From Mucor racemosus (lineage: Eukaryota > Mucoromycota > Mucoromycetes > Mucorales > Mucoraceae), in the NCBI GenBank assembly GCA_027405735.1, contig JAPEHQ010000011.1:1798001-1862000 (forward strand): a DNA stretch of 64,000 nt, read 5' to 3'. The notes under the pieces were generated by a model that had not been told where the DNA came from, did no database searches, and saw only the letters and a program-made list of their open reading frames with translations. The position numbers and the translations under genes were made by a program. Positions 1-10,112 of the stretch are shown here, one piece after another (the stretch's first letter is position 1; every line of letters starts with the position of its first letter).

Positions 1-56
1 CAATTATAATTAATGGTAATAATAATAATAAGATTATGTTTTTAAAGAAATAACAA

Positions 57-276
57 TGTTATGTCAATACTCATCCTATGTCTCACATCCAAGGTCACAG
101 TCTATAATTAGTGTTACAGTAAATCAATGTGGATCATTGATTTACATCATATTCTTAGATAGTAAAACCCTAGTAATAGTTATAATTAATGTATATAAAT
201 ACATCCAAAGGATGTATTGTTAATAAAAGTGTAATATTCTGGCAAGATTATTTATATAGACTCTTTTGACATTTCA
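57..276 (+). repeat. solo LTR-like element, family H copy 1
   Basis: The element starts TGTTATGTCA and ends GACATTTCA (TG...CA). It is bounded by a perfect 5-bp duplication, AACAA, at 52-56 and 277-281. It contains a TATAAATACATCC stretch and an AATAAAAG stretch, as expected of an LTR promoter and poly(A) signal. The reverse complement of 2557-2810 is a diverged copy. No gag-pol sequence adjoins it. Confidence 0.75.
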
Positions 277-281
277 AACAA

Positions 282-692
282 AATACTACCAACAGTATAT
301 TAGTAAGTTGTAATTTAATACACAGTCGTTCAATATCACCGAATATTAATGAATAATGAATCAGAGAAAATACAACTGGTAAAAAACTGATACTCAATGT
401 AAAACGAAATCAGGATTGATAAAAGGTGTTGTATTCATTGTGTGGTAAAAATCGTGACATTTTGATGGATGGAAATTACAGGGCCAAGATGTTGTGTTTG
501 CTTCAGGATTTTCAAAAGGGTTCGAAAGTATTCTTCATTAAACTCAACTAGATGTTGAATACTTATCATATGCGATTAGTATTATTTTGTCTTTTATTTA
601 ATTGCTGTATTATTAAAAATCAAGCTTTTCATAGCTTATAACAATGACAATGGGATGTTTCTGGTTTTAGATTGACATTTATCGTAAGGCAG
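282..692. other. intergenic, no feature recognised
   Basis: AT-rich sequence with no open frame of note. It lies between the solo LTR at 57-276 and the dynein-like exon scrap. Some of it may be degraded gene sequence upstream of that scrap, but I cannot translate it convincingly. Confidence 0.4.
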
Positions 693-896
693 GCTGATGA
701 TACGTTTAATATTACTGTAGATGGAACCAGTCAATTTAGTTTATGGAATTTGAATGAAAATACCAAGGAACCATTTGTAAGTACTTAAGTTGGTTCTAGT
801 AAAGCATTGAATAAATTGGCTTGGAACAAAGAGGAGAAAAAGACAGAAATGGGTTTCAGTGATGATGGCCATGTTTATGTTTATGATATTGGAAAC
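693..896 (+). pseudogene. dynein intermediate chain C-terminal fragment (WD40)
   Basis: Two exon-like blocks read in order. Block 1 (717-776) encodes VDGTSQFSLWNLNENTKEPF. Block 2 (801-896) starts KALNKLAWNKEEKK and ends DGHVYVYDIGN. Together they resemble the last WD40 blades of cytoplasmic dynein intermediate chains (VDGxGxFxLWNLN...E.P...LN.+.WD...AIGSSDG.VYVYDIG). Between them lie only 23 nt (777-799) with GTAAGT at one end and TAG at the other, too short for a spliced intron and probably a shrunken scar. Block 2 ends at a GTAAGA donor with no following exon. Block 2 recurs at 36525 and 59561 inside the R1 repeat. The family identity is my reading of the peptide; no alignment was run. Confidence 0.65.
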
Positions 897-2556
897 GTAA
901 GATTAAAACTTAATGTAAGTCACCTCTAGCGCAATAATTACAAAGCAAGACTATATTATCATCAAATAAACTACCACACAATATTAACGTATATAAATAT
1001 TCACAGTAATAAGCTCAAATTAAGTGGATACAACATCGTACATTCTTGAAAAAGTTCTCAAGTATTATAAAATCTCTTATTTTTAAGACTCACAAAGCTT
1101 ATAAGCGGAATATTAATTTTAAAAATTATTCTTGTCCAGATCATCAATTTTGACATTTTTTAATTTTTTTTTTCTGATTTTGCAAATCTGAAGATAATTA
1201 TACTACTAATTATAAAAACAAAAAATATACACATATACAGACTTTAATGCTCTATTTGCTCAATAAAAAACAACAAACATTTTTATAGCAAAATATTACG
1301 TGAAAATCCCTTAACCAAAATTCCGTTTTTGGGCCAAAAGTACAATTTTTCATTACTTGACATTTAATATTAAGCTTTTATAAAATGTGTATTAGTTATG
1401 GCTACAATTTTCTCTCACAATGTAGTACATTTAAACGTTGATTTTGGTATCAAAATTTGATTTTTTTGTTTTTTGATCAAAATCATGAGTGTTGGTAAGG
1501 ATAAAATGAGTCCCGAAAATGTCCGCTACAAAATCTGAATTTTCAGATTGCATATGGTTAAATATAAGAAAAGTTAAAAAAAACGTATTTCTATTTCAAA
1601 CTTAGATATATACCATAGTGTAAGAGACTTAGCCGTTCGATCTTCATATGCTCAATTACGGCATCGCTCTACGGGTTCTCTTTTGTAATTTTGTAATAAA
1701 TGTGTGACATGACAGGCGGTTTTTCTGATAGAAAAATGTATGTTTCTATGATAACAGCAGATATTGCGTATTTTGTTTAATTTATGGTTCATGCCCTGTA
1801 ATTTTGCTTTTACATTGGCTGAAATATGTAATTTAGCAGGGTTTTAATTGCGCTAAATAACGTAAAGCCTTGAAAATCCTTTTCTACATGTGTTGTTTCT
1901 CTCTTTTTATTTTTATATTATTCCAAGAATATATTCGCTGTTCGTTTGATAAAGCATATAAGATTATCGAATTGGTACTCTTTTCTTTAATAACTGAATA
2001 CGCATGCTACTGTAACATAATAAGGGACTAATGTTTTTAATATAGGTAGCAGTCTATATTACAGACTGATAATTTGATTTAACCGCATTCTAAGATTAAA
2101 TATCATTATTTATTACTGTATTGTTGGGTAATTTCTTGATTACCAGATCAAATCGAAGGCAATGATATTTATATCTACTCAATGAAAAGCTAGAACTGGC
2201 TACAGACTCACGAAATGTTCCAGAAAAGTGATAAAATTTTAAATGTTATAGAAATATAAAAAAAAAAGAATCTGATGTCTTGTCTACTAATAACCATAGT
2301 TCGGATCGTAACTATACTTGAAAACAAATCTTTTTACAGCTGACAATCGTAAATCAAAATAGTAAGTTTAAAGAAGGTTAATTTGTTCGAATTTTATGAG
2401 TGATAAAGTAATATCCACAACCTTCGATTTTGCTTGCATATAAATTTAAGCAGTAAGTATGATTTAAGTTTATGCTCGAGCAAAAACCATTGTTGCTGTA
2501 AACATTATAGCTATAAACGTATTTACAAATTATGATAATCGTAAATATATTGGCTC

Positions 2557-2810
2557 TGAAATGTCAAAATGGCCTTAAGAAATAATCTTGCCAAAATATT
2601 ACGCTTTCTATTAGCAATAATACATCCAGAGGATGTATTTATATATTTTTCATTGTAACTATTACACAGAATTACTATGTAAGAACACTATTACACCAAT
2701 TAACTAAGACGCATGTGAATCAACAACGTGGACACCTGTTGATTTACTATAATACCGAATATTGACTGAGACCTTTAATGTGCGATTTAGGATATAATAT
2801 TGACATAACA
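2557..2810 (-). repeat. solo LTR-like element, family H copy 2
   Basis: Starts TGAAATGTCA and ends TGACATAACA. It is the reverse complement of the H copy at 57-276, with the shared core ATACATCC..GGATGTAT and the block around AAGATTATTT. The two uninterrupted R1 copies read straight through (TTGGCTCTTACATGT at about 38370 and 61940), so they show the empty site. The flanks GGCTC and CGCTT are a decayed 5-bp duplication (3 of 5 match), so this insertion is fairly old. Confidence 0.7.
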
Positions 2811-3493
2811 CGCTTTTGCATGTATTTCTCTACATCAACAACCTATTGTTAAGTTGTATTATCTATAGTCTATATTAATAAAAGCAAATGTAATTTAAAA
2901 ATTTACTCTAGTAAAAAATGCAATGAAATTTTGAGAACGGCACAATGCTCATGTTGTACAAACCAATTTGTACCCATACGATCAGCTCATTATGCTTATG
3001 GTCAGATTTAATTATTATGCACAAATAGGGACAATGATATGCTTATGAACAATTCTAGCATTATGCACATACGGGATTATAATGCCATGCATACCGACAT
3101 AATTTATAACTCTGCACATACAGGATTTTCGTTATGCTTGTTACACCAGGAGATTATATCAATCTCAAAGCTAAAATATGTACTAAATCATTTAATAAAA
3201 ATAAAGAAAAACTGTCATAAAATGAAAGAGCACACTAAAGCTAAAGAACTTTATTATAAGATCGAAACATCTTCTTTTATATTTACACATTCTCCAATTA
3301 TATGATTAGTCTAAATAAGTCTATTTATATATACATATATATCCAATCACGTCTAGGTGACATACACTAGTTCCACATTCCTCAATACGTACAGTATAAA
3401 CTAAGGTTTATAACATAATACAAAGCAATGTAGGACTTAATAACATATCAAACTGTGTCGTAATCTTAATCAAGGAATGCACCCACATCTGTG

Positions 3494-4944
3494 TGATTTA
3501 TCAAAACATGCTTATGACTAAGTAAAACTAAAAGGTTTAATCAAGTAAAGAGATATCGTTTGTTAGAATGAAATTAATAGGGTTTATATACTATTTGATT
3601 TGAGAAATTAATAATGTGATAAGGCAGTTTAGATGTTATTTAATAGTAATTGCAATGAAATGACACCTTTTATAGACCAAAGTCGTCATTGTCATTTCAG
3701 AAAAATAACTGATCTTGATTCGTACCTGAATCTCGCTCCATAAGGACAGAGTTCCAATCAGATTCCAATAAGCATAACGAGGAAACTCTATATTGCTGGT
3801 GCCTGTAAAAGAAAGTATTGTTGCATCCACCGATTAATCGTAAGATAATGAACCTTTTGATTTGTAATCATTATTTTCAAGAAGTCAGCTAACTGATCTA
3901 TAATAATAACATTCTCGATTGTTCTTATTTTCTAAAAGCAAGATCCGGGAAACGGGATATGTGAGACATACCCACTTGTTGGATTTAGCTATATAAAATA
4001 AGCTGAACTTAAATGTGCTGTGTTACTAATGTAAATAAAATGACCTGACAATGGAATGTCAGAAAGATATAATCGATCCAAAGCTGATCTAACGGATAAT
4101 TGTAATATAGAATTTGTATATAAATAGGACAAATTATTGATATTAAATAAAGATTCTCTTCAGTTTTTGTGTGTGATTTAATTTAACAAGTTCCTTTATT
4201 AAATTATACATTTTTTCTTGCTCCATTATTTATTCTAAATCCTGGGCATTTCAAGTATTCCTGTTCAAAATACAACCTTCTACAACACGACACCTATGAT
4301 AATATAAAGCTGTACTTATTTTGCATTAATAATATATTCCAAAACTCCTGCTCATAAAATCGCAGTTGCAGTAATCCTAGATAAGGAATCACATCCCATA
4401 AAAATAAGCTTAATTGCATTTTAAATTATAACTGGAATGTTGAAAGATCAATATCCATCTAATAATATTCTATCATATCAAACAAAGTATCAACATCTCA
4501 ACCACCAAGTATCTTGTAAAAGAATGTCAATAAAAGACATTATGATTGAACACCTGTAAAATAGGCATCAACACACAAACATCCACTATTTTACAAATCC
4601 TATAAATATAGCATACTTTATGAAAATATCATTCTTTCTTCTTCAGATTCCTTCTAATCACAATAAAACCATGGAAAGACTATAATTGTATCTATCAACG
4701 CGTTTATTTTTTTATTTTATTTTTCATTTTTATAAAAATTTTTCAATTTTATTGCAGTAATGTGTCATGTTGGTATATCATGTTGGAATATCGCATTGGA
4801 GTATCATGCTTTTGTACCATGCTTTTATACCATGCTCTTGGGAGCATGGTTTAGTTAATATTCAATTAAGTAACTTCCGGTTCCGAATAGGCTATTGTTT
4901 ACTTTTTTGGATTTGACATGATTCGGTTTAAGAATGATACATCA
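3494..4944 (-). repeat. solo LTR family A, copy 1 (middle layer)
   Basis: Starts TGATTTATCA and ends TGATACATCA, flanked by the perfect duplication CTGTG at 3489-3493 and 4945-4949. Apart from the insertion at 3651-4756 it matches the reverse complement of the uninterrupted copy at 34994-35345, including a short tandem of ATACCATGCTT-like units. About 340 bp remain without the insertion. It sits inside element C and hosts element B. Confidence 0.85.
3651..4756. repeat. LTR-like element B (inner layer)
   Basis: Starts TGCAATGAAA and ends TTTTATTGCA, flanked by the perfect duplication GTAAT at 3646-3650 and 4757-4761. The intact family A copy at 34994 reads TTAATAGTAATGTGTC across this point, proving the empty site. 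It carries two separate TATAAATA plus AATAAA promoter/poly(A)-like blocks (around 4119 and 4604). A TGTTGGATTT...CTACAACA unit at about 3977-4287 may be a fourth nested LTR, but its flanks do not match. Confidence 0.75.
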
Positions 4945-5458
4945 CTGTGGATGCAACAATGCTCGTGTGCAGTTTCTTTTGTTGTGCCCATGTGCATCTT
5001 GTTATTTTTTTAGCCATTATTCAGTGGGTGCAACAACTCATCAGGCTATAGTGTGCAGCCCAACTAGGCACAACAAAATCATCCTGTGCAGCACAGGTCG
5101 ACCGTAGTGCTTTTATATATAAATCCCTTAAATTTGTGATTTTATGGACTTTTTTTGAATTCGGTTGTATCATCTTATACGTTTCAGGTTAAATCCGTTA
5201 TTAGTAGGCTAATAATGTTGTAGGTTGTATTTATACTTTACTTAAAATAAGCCTTTGAATAATTAATAGCAATACAGTCGAAGCTTAATTTTTATATAAA
5301 ATTTGGATACCTACATCTTATAGCTGCTTGAAATATTTAAAAAACCGCGTCCGGGCTGTCCGGTAATTTTTTCTTGAGATTTAAAGCTTGTAAATACCAT
5401 TAGATGGCCGCTTCCGGAAATTGTTCGGCTTTTTTTTTTGGAAGAGTGGCCATTAGTG

Positions 5459-6126
5459 TGTCATGATGGAATATATCTAGTTGGATGTTTATGAAATGTA
5501 GTGTGAGTAGTAGATGTTGTTCACCTGCTATTGCTATGGCAATATATTGGTTAGCAGTATATAGTTATGGTGATAGATTAGTAGTGATGTGGTCGAATTA
5601 TGATGATATATATTTCACATCCCTTGAATCCTTTTAATAAATAAGCTTTCTTTCATCTATTATATATTTAACATCTTTATATATAGTTTGGGAAGCTTCA
5701 CTGAAGCAAACCACCACATTTCTCCTAGTAGTAGTAGGATTTCACAAACAACGCATCGTATTACGGTTAACCGAGTTTGACTGCTTTAACGGGCCGTTTT
5801 TTATGCAAACTCGAATGAGGGTATTCGAGTTTCTTCTTTTCTTTTTTTGTTAGCTAAGCTCGAAAACAGGATTGAAAAAATACTTCAAGTTGTGAAACTG
5901 TCAAATATGCTATTATCGATTCATAATCCCATATTAACTTGACAAGATTGCTATTAACAGCCTCCTTAAGGCAAACCAATACTTGCTCCCACCCCGTTTT
6001 TTATCTGGGTTACAAAAGAACGGGCCGTTTTCCAACTCGAATCGAATGGCCGTTTCCGTTAAAACTCGATTCAAACTCGAATCGAAGCCCATTCCTAAGT
6101 AGTAGTATAAGAAGTGAGAAATGACA
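5459..6126. repeat. LTR-like element F with hairpins
   Basis: Starts TGTCATGATGG and ends AAATGACA, flanked by a 4-bp duplication AGTG at 5455-5458 and 6127-6130. R1 copy 2 lacks it: its sequence passes from GACCATTG to GCAAAAATATG at 39183-39200. Inside are repeated ACTCGAA words, a GGGCCGTTTT motif twice, and a near-perfect hairpin at 5807-5832 (AAACTCGAAT then TATTCGAGTT). No ORF is convincing. Confidence 0.65.
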
Positions 6127-6396
6127 AGTGTTAAAAATATGAATGATATACTATAGGGGGAGTCAATTTCAAAATACCAAAACCTACTCGTTTTATGATT
6201 GGTTTAAAATAAAATGAATATATTGAAATACATCTACCACTTTTTAAAAGTAGATCCTAAAGTATATTCGTTAATTCGTATATGATTGGTCGAAAACCAG
6301 ACTACATTCCTCATTACGACAGCCTGTTATACTTCCATAATGTTGAAAAATTACAATTAGTTTTTGTCTATTTTTATATCGTATAACATCTTAATC

Positions 6397-7893
6397 ATGG
6401 TTAGAACTAGTACAAGACAAAAAATGCTTAATTCTCTAAAAAAGCATCGAAAAACGCATAAAAATCAGTTGAAAGGAATGTGCAATTTATTGGATTCAAT
6501 TTCCAGAAACATCGAAGCTACTCAAAGCAGTGATGAAAATCCTGAAAATCCTGATAATGATAGCAATGAATTGAAGGAAGCTTCTAAGGGACTGAGAAAA
6601 ATAGCAGAGATAATTGACCCTATGAAACCTGTCATTCAGTTGATCAATAAGAAGAGATATTTATTTAGGGACAAAAAGTATCTCGCAAGAAAAACAATTC
6701 AATTGCAAAAATTCAACGAATTTTGGAATTATAATGATGAAGATTTCCGAACCTATGTTCGTATGAATCATGGCTCTTTTGAAAAATTACATCATCTAAT
6801 AAAGTCATGCAAAGAATATACCTCCCGTCAGACACCTGTCAAAATGCAGATGTGCGTTGTCCTTGAAAGATTTGGATCGTACGGAAACGGAAGTAATCTT
6901 GGGAAGCTTGCCCGAAAATGGGGGTTCTCTAGTAAGTTAAAATCACATATAATACGTTCTCTATTCTCACCTAAATTGACTAATTGCGTTAATATCATAG
7001 AGGGATCTGTGGATCGGTTTACTTCAAGATTCATAGAGGCTGTGTTAACATATGAAAAACTATTTTTGACCTGGCCTAACGAAGAAGAAAGGATTGCCAT
7101 CAGTAAAAGAAACGATGTTTCTCATGGTTTTGCTGGGTGTGTTGGCTTTATAGACGGGAGTGTTATTAAGCTCGCATATACCCCAACCTGGAGACACGAG
7201 GATTTCTTTTGTCATAAGCAATTTAGTGGGATTCAAAACCTGGCAATCTGCGATGATAAACGTAGAATCAGACTTTTTGAGACAGGGTATATGGGAAGCT
7301 CTCACGACATGCGGCTTTTGAGTCAAAGCAACTTTCTTGAAACAATTGATCAAAAATTTACTGATGATCAATACGTTTTAGGAGATGCTGGTTTTTCTCA
7401 ATCTGATTACATCGTGGCAGTGAGCAAAAAACCCAAAAATGGAGAGCTTCCCAAAGAAGACATCACTTTTAACAATCAGATCTCTCGCCTAAGAGTTAGA
7501 ATTGAACATGCCTTTGGAATTTTGAAAGAGAGATTTCAAAGTTTGAAGGAGTTACGCATATTTATACGATCTGAAAACGATCTTATTTATGCTAGCTCTT
7601 GGATCCGTGCATGTGTGGTTTTAAACCTGTTCCTGATGGATCAGCAAGGTGAAGACGAAATTTTAACCGATAGACTTCGTGAAAAAATGGAAAAAAAAAT
7701 GAAAAAACTTCAAAAAAAATTCGAAAGATCAATGAGAAAACTTGAAAGAGACGAAGATAAATCTCATAATAACGAGCAGAATGATGAGGAGACAATTGAA
7801 GAAATGCTTCTTTTTAACCAAAACGGTGCAGAGAAAAGAAAAGTCGTGAAGCAAATGATAATTACTAAGCTGAAATCTAAGGTTAATGTTTGA
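6397..7893 (+). CDS. Harbinger-type DDE transposase
   Basis: Intronless, 498 aa, complete from ATG to TGA. The N-terminus is basic (KKHRKTHKNQ), followed by a likely DNA-binding region. The catalytic domain is of the DDE_Tnp_4 / HARBI1 type: GFIDGS (Asp about 253), GDAGF (Asp about 330) and RIEHAFGILKERF (Glu about 370), so all three acidic residues expected for metal-dependent strand cutting are present. The C-terminus is a Lys/Glu-rich coiled coil. The open frame reaches upstream to 6364 without an ATG, so the ATG at 6397 is preferred. No frameshift or internal stop is visible, so the enzyme may be functional or only recently dead. It lies convergent to the second transposon gene, 39 bp away. 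Confidence 0.9.
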   Translation: MVRTSTRQKMLNSLKKHRKTHKNQLKGMCNLLDSISRNIEATQSSDENPENPDNDSNELKEASKGLRKIAEIIDPMKPVIQLINKKRYLFRDKKYLARKTIQLQKFNEFWNYNDEDFRTYVRMNHGSFEKLHHLIKSCKEYTSRQTPVKMQMCVVLERFGSYGNGSNLGKLARKWGFSSKLKSHIIRSLFSPKLTNCVNIIEGSVDRFTSRFIEAVLTYEKLFLTWPNEEERIAISKRNDVSHGFAGCVGFIDGSVIKLAYTPTWRHEDFFCHKQFSGIQNLAICDDKRRIRLFETGYMGSSHDMRLLSQSNFLETIDQKFTDDQYVLGDAGFSQSDYIVAVSKKPKNGELPKEDITFNNQISRLRVRIEHAFGILKERFQSLKELRIFIRSENDLIYASSWIRACVVLNLFLMDQQGEDEILTDRLREKMEKKMKKLQKKFERSMRKLERDEDKSHNNEQNDEETIEEMLLFNQNGAEKRKVVKQMIITKLKSKVNV

Positions 7894-7932
7894 TAATATA
7901 TAAGTATTATGAAATAAAAATATTTATTCGGA

Positions 7933-9004
7933 TTACTCTCCGTATATTTCTTCTTGTATCTTTTTGGATTGTTCCAAAACTTCTTCAGTTGAAAGATTTC
8001 TACTTTCTGCGAGACGGTAAAGGACATCTAACCTTGCATTCAACTTGTCCTTCAAAGTATTCTTCTTGATCAATTGATTAATATAATACTTTACGGCCTC
8101 TTTAGAATTATTGGTAGATTTTTTCAATTCATTACGGACGAGACCAAGAGCTTCACTCTGTTGAGTAGCGTTTGGTCTTACATCGCTCGTGGATTCACCA
8201 CTATCATCTCCACCATCAACGCTGTCATCACTATCATTACTGTCTGTATTATCAGTATCGCTTTCATCTCTGATAACGCGAGGTCGTTTAGTATCACTCC
8301 TTCTCATTTGATTTACATTTGGAAGGGAGATTTCACTTGAGTTCTTGCAAGGTGAGTCGGTTTTGTTGTCTTGCAATATAGCCTCAAACTCCCGAAACCT
8401 ACCCATAATGCTATTCAACCTATCTTTAAAATGCAATTAAAATTAGGTATGTTACTCAACATTTATAGCTTGAGTAAACTTACTTTCAAACTGCTTTCTT
8501 CCATTGCTACCTTCATCAGATGGAAGTGCTCCTTCCCCACTTTGACGTGCTACATTGTACGCCTCCTTGTAGCGTTTCAACATAGTTTGGAGATAGTAAG
8601 TCTTCAGTCTAGGGACCGTTCTTTTCACTACTCCCATCTCGATGAAGTGTTTCTCTGCCTTTCGCATGACATGCAGCAAGAGATTTCTTGTTCTCCTACC
8701 TGTCCTAGTGTTTTTACCACTTAAACAGCCCCGAAGATATTTACCGCTGTCATCCAAAAGAAAGTCGGTAAGACGATCCTTGGATGACTTGTTGTCCGTA
8801 CTTTCAACGTCAATTTCATCCCATGAATGCTTTTTTCCTGACTGATTAGACTCTTTAGATACTGATGTCTCATCAATCAAATTGGATGCTTCAGCAGTTG
8901 CAAAAACAGGTGTGTACGGTGCAATTCGAACAATAGGAGATGCACGGCCCTTTCCTTTTTCGTTTTGTGTGTATCTAGGTCTTAACGTGCCACCAGCTTT
9001 AAAT
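7933..9004 (-). CDS. second transposon gene, probable DNA-binding partner (5' end unresolved)
   Basis: Two exons are clear: 9004-8484 and 8423-7933, joined by a GTAAGT...AAAG intron with phase preserved (about 336 aa seen). The first visible exon opens after a CACAG acceptor, so a further 5' exon should exist but I cannot place it. The first part has a basic helical segment (NLLLHVMRKAEKHFIEMGVV...LKTYYLQTMLKRYKEAYNVA), then a Ser/Asp-rich acidic stretch (ESDTDNTDSNDSDDS) and a charged C-terminal helix. PIF/Harbinger elements usually encode a Myb/SANT-like partner that brings transposase to the ends. Position and composition suit that role, but I see no definite SANT motif. Confidence 0.6.
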
Positions 9005-9143
9005 CTGTGTAAACTTTAATTTTGTTTCAATTTTTATTTATTTTGGAACTCCGCCATTTCAATATATATATTTTTTTTGGAGGCATCTCATGGCAGATAA
9101 TGTAGCTCATTTGTTATTTGAGAGATTGAGAAGTATAATAAGT

Positions 9144-9413
9144 TTAAACAAACATTTTATTTTTATAACAAATCTTTAGGAATTCTAAATTTTCTGTGAG
9201 ATAAATATTTTTTTTGACAAATTTCTTAACTTCTTGGACAACTTCTCTACATTTGCTATAAGCTTCGATGTAGTCCATCGACCTTCTGAAATAATGTCTG
9301 ATTTGAGTCAGGTTACCAGAGGTATCCAGAAAAGAATGGATGTTTTTCTCCAGAGACTTGAATGTATAGTCACATCGCAAACGAGCTTCCCTCTTGGCAG
9401 CACCACAGTACAT
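9144..9413 (-). CDS. extra ORF in the transposon, unknown
   Basis: 89 aa from ATG to stop, with an open frame a few codons further upstream (ECNWIK before the Met). The peptide is helical and basic at its end (TQIRHYFRRSMDYIEAYSK, then VVQEVKKFVKKNIYL), with four Cys and no known motif. It sits between the inverted repeat arms. An overlapping minus frame (around 9350-9470) is also open for about 45 codons, so frame choice is uncertain. It may be a missing 5' exon of the second gene, a third transposon protein, or chance. Confidence 0.35.
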   Translation of the reverse strand: MYCGAAKREARLRCDYTFKSLEKNIHSFLDTSGNLTQIRHYFRRSMDYIEAYSKCREVVQEVKKFVKKNIYLTENLEFLKICYKNKMFV

Positions 9414-9456
9414 TTTGATCCAATTGCATTCGCAATGGTATTTTGGGTATCAGTAA

Positions 9457-9840
9457 AATGATTTTATAATAAAAATAACTATTAAAGTCATAATAATTGT
9501 TCACAAAGGTTTAAATAATGATTGTTATGGCTCTGATTTATTATATCTTTATTTTTCGGAAAGTTGATAGCGAAAATGCTGATTTCACGCATTGCTTACG
9601 TAAGCTGGGTTTAAGGTAAGGAGGTTATGTGTCACAGAGTATCCTTGTTTCAAAAGTTACCCTCACCTAAGAGCACACAGCTTAAATTTTGAAATACCGT
9701 CTATTTTCAAGGGCTATCAACAGAATGATTTTATAGTAAAATTAAGTATTCGAGCCATAACAATTGTTTACAAAGGTTTAAATAATGATTGTTATGGATT
9801 TTTTTTATTGTATCGTTAGTTTTGGGTGAGTTGATAGCTC
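9457..9840. repeat. subterminal direct repeats of the transposon
   Basis: Two direct copies of about 115 bp, at about 9457-9570 and 9718-9840. Both read ATGATTTTATA.TAAAA, then CATAA.AATTGTT.ACAAAGG, then TTTAAATAATGATTGTTATGG, with GTTGATAGC at the end. Each copy contains the imperfect palindrome CCATAACAATT...AATGATTGTTATGG. Subterminal repeats of this kind are typical transposase or partner-protein binding sites; that role is inferred. Confidence 0.7.
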
Positions 9841-10112
9841 TTAAAAAAAGTTAAAATTTGTGCAGGTTTAAAGCTGGTGGCACGTTACCATATTGTTTGA
9901 AATAATAATTAAAATTAAAATACAAAGAAATATTTCAAAACTCTTTATTTTATTACTCATGCTATTTAGCATCAATTACATCATGCAAAACTAATAAGTG
10001 AATCTACCAAACGGATCTACTAAAGCAAGAATGGGGGTGTCAATATTTATTTATTTTTATTGGTCAGTTTTTTTTTGTGAATCTACCGAAATTTGAAATT
10101 GACGCCCCCTTA

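Larger units (their letters stand above)
3139..4958. repeat. solo LTR-like element C (outer layer of nest)
   Basis: Starts TGTTACACCA and ends GGATGCAACA, flanked by the perfect duplication ATGCT at 3134-3138 and 4959-4963. The R1 copies at 38690 and 62250 are uninterrupted here (TTATGCTCCGTG). Removing the element nested within it leaves about 364 bp, a normal LTR size. It contains TATATATACATATAT-type promoter sequence and no coding region. No second copy was found in the window. Confidence 0.75.
790..5458 (+). repeat. R1 repeat, copy 1 (interrupted by insertions)
   Basis: Long dispersed repeat whose other copies are at 36525-39205 and 59550-62739. It runs from the dynein-like exon through long AT-rich stretches to a conserved end near ...GGAAGAGT. 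This copy is interrupted by a solo LTR (2557-2810) and a three-deep nest (3139-4958). Near the right end all copies share ACAGTCGAAC and a GC-richer segment (CCGCGTCCGGGCTGTCCGG), perhaps a remnant of a pogo-type terminal repeat. There is no long ORF. The nature of R1 (dead transposon or segmental duplication) is unresolved. Confidence 0.75.
8981..9890. repeat. inverted repeat inside the transposon
   Basis: About 35 bp at 8981-9020 (TAACGTGCCACCAGCTTTAA, then a diverged CTGTGTAAACTTTAA) recurs inverted at 9850-9888 (TTTAAAGCTGGTGGCACGTTA). It copies the 5' edge of the second gene's exon, including its splice acceptor. The arms enclose the extra ORF at 9144-9413. This suggests that an internal duplication or inversion added this segment. 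Confidence 0.6.
6155..10110. mobile_element. PIF/Harbinger-like DNA transposon with empty site
   Basis: About 3.96 kb. The ends are inverted repeats: left AGGGGGAGTCAATTTCAAA, right (reverse complement) AGGGGGCGTCAATTTCAAA. A 3-bp duplication TAT flanks them (6152-6154 and 10111-10113). The matching region beside R1 copy 2 (39190-39230) runs uninterrupted through ATACTATGTTTTATGCC and is the empty site. Cargo: a DDE transposase (plus), a convergent second gene (minus) and a further minus-strand ORF. Transposase type, 3-bp duplication and two-gene layout fit PIF/Harbinger, although that group normally duplicates TTA or TAA rather than TAT. Confidence 0.85.

Noticed and set aside
3977..4292. 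A fourth nested LTR inside element B
   Set aside because: Good internal promoter/poly(A) layout and TGTTGG...CAACA ends, but the flanks (CCACT versus CGACA or CCTAT) do not match, so it is only a possibility.
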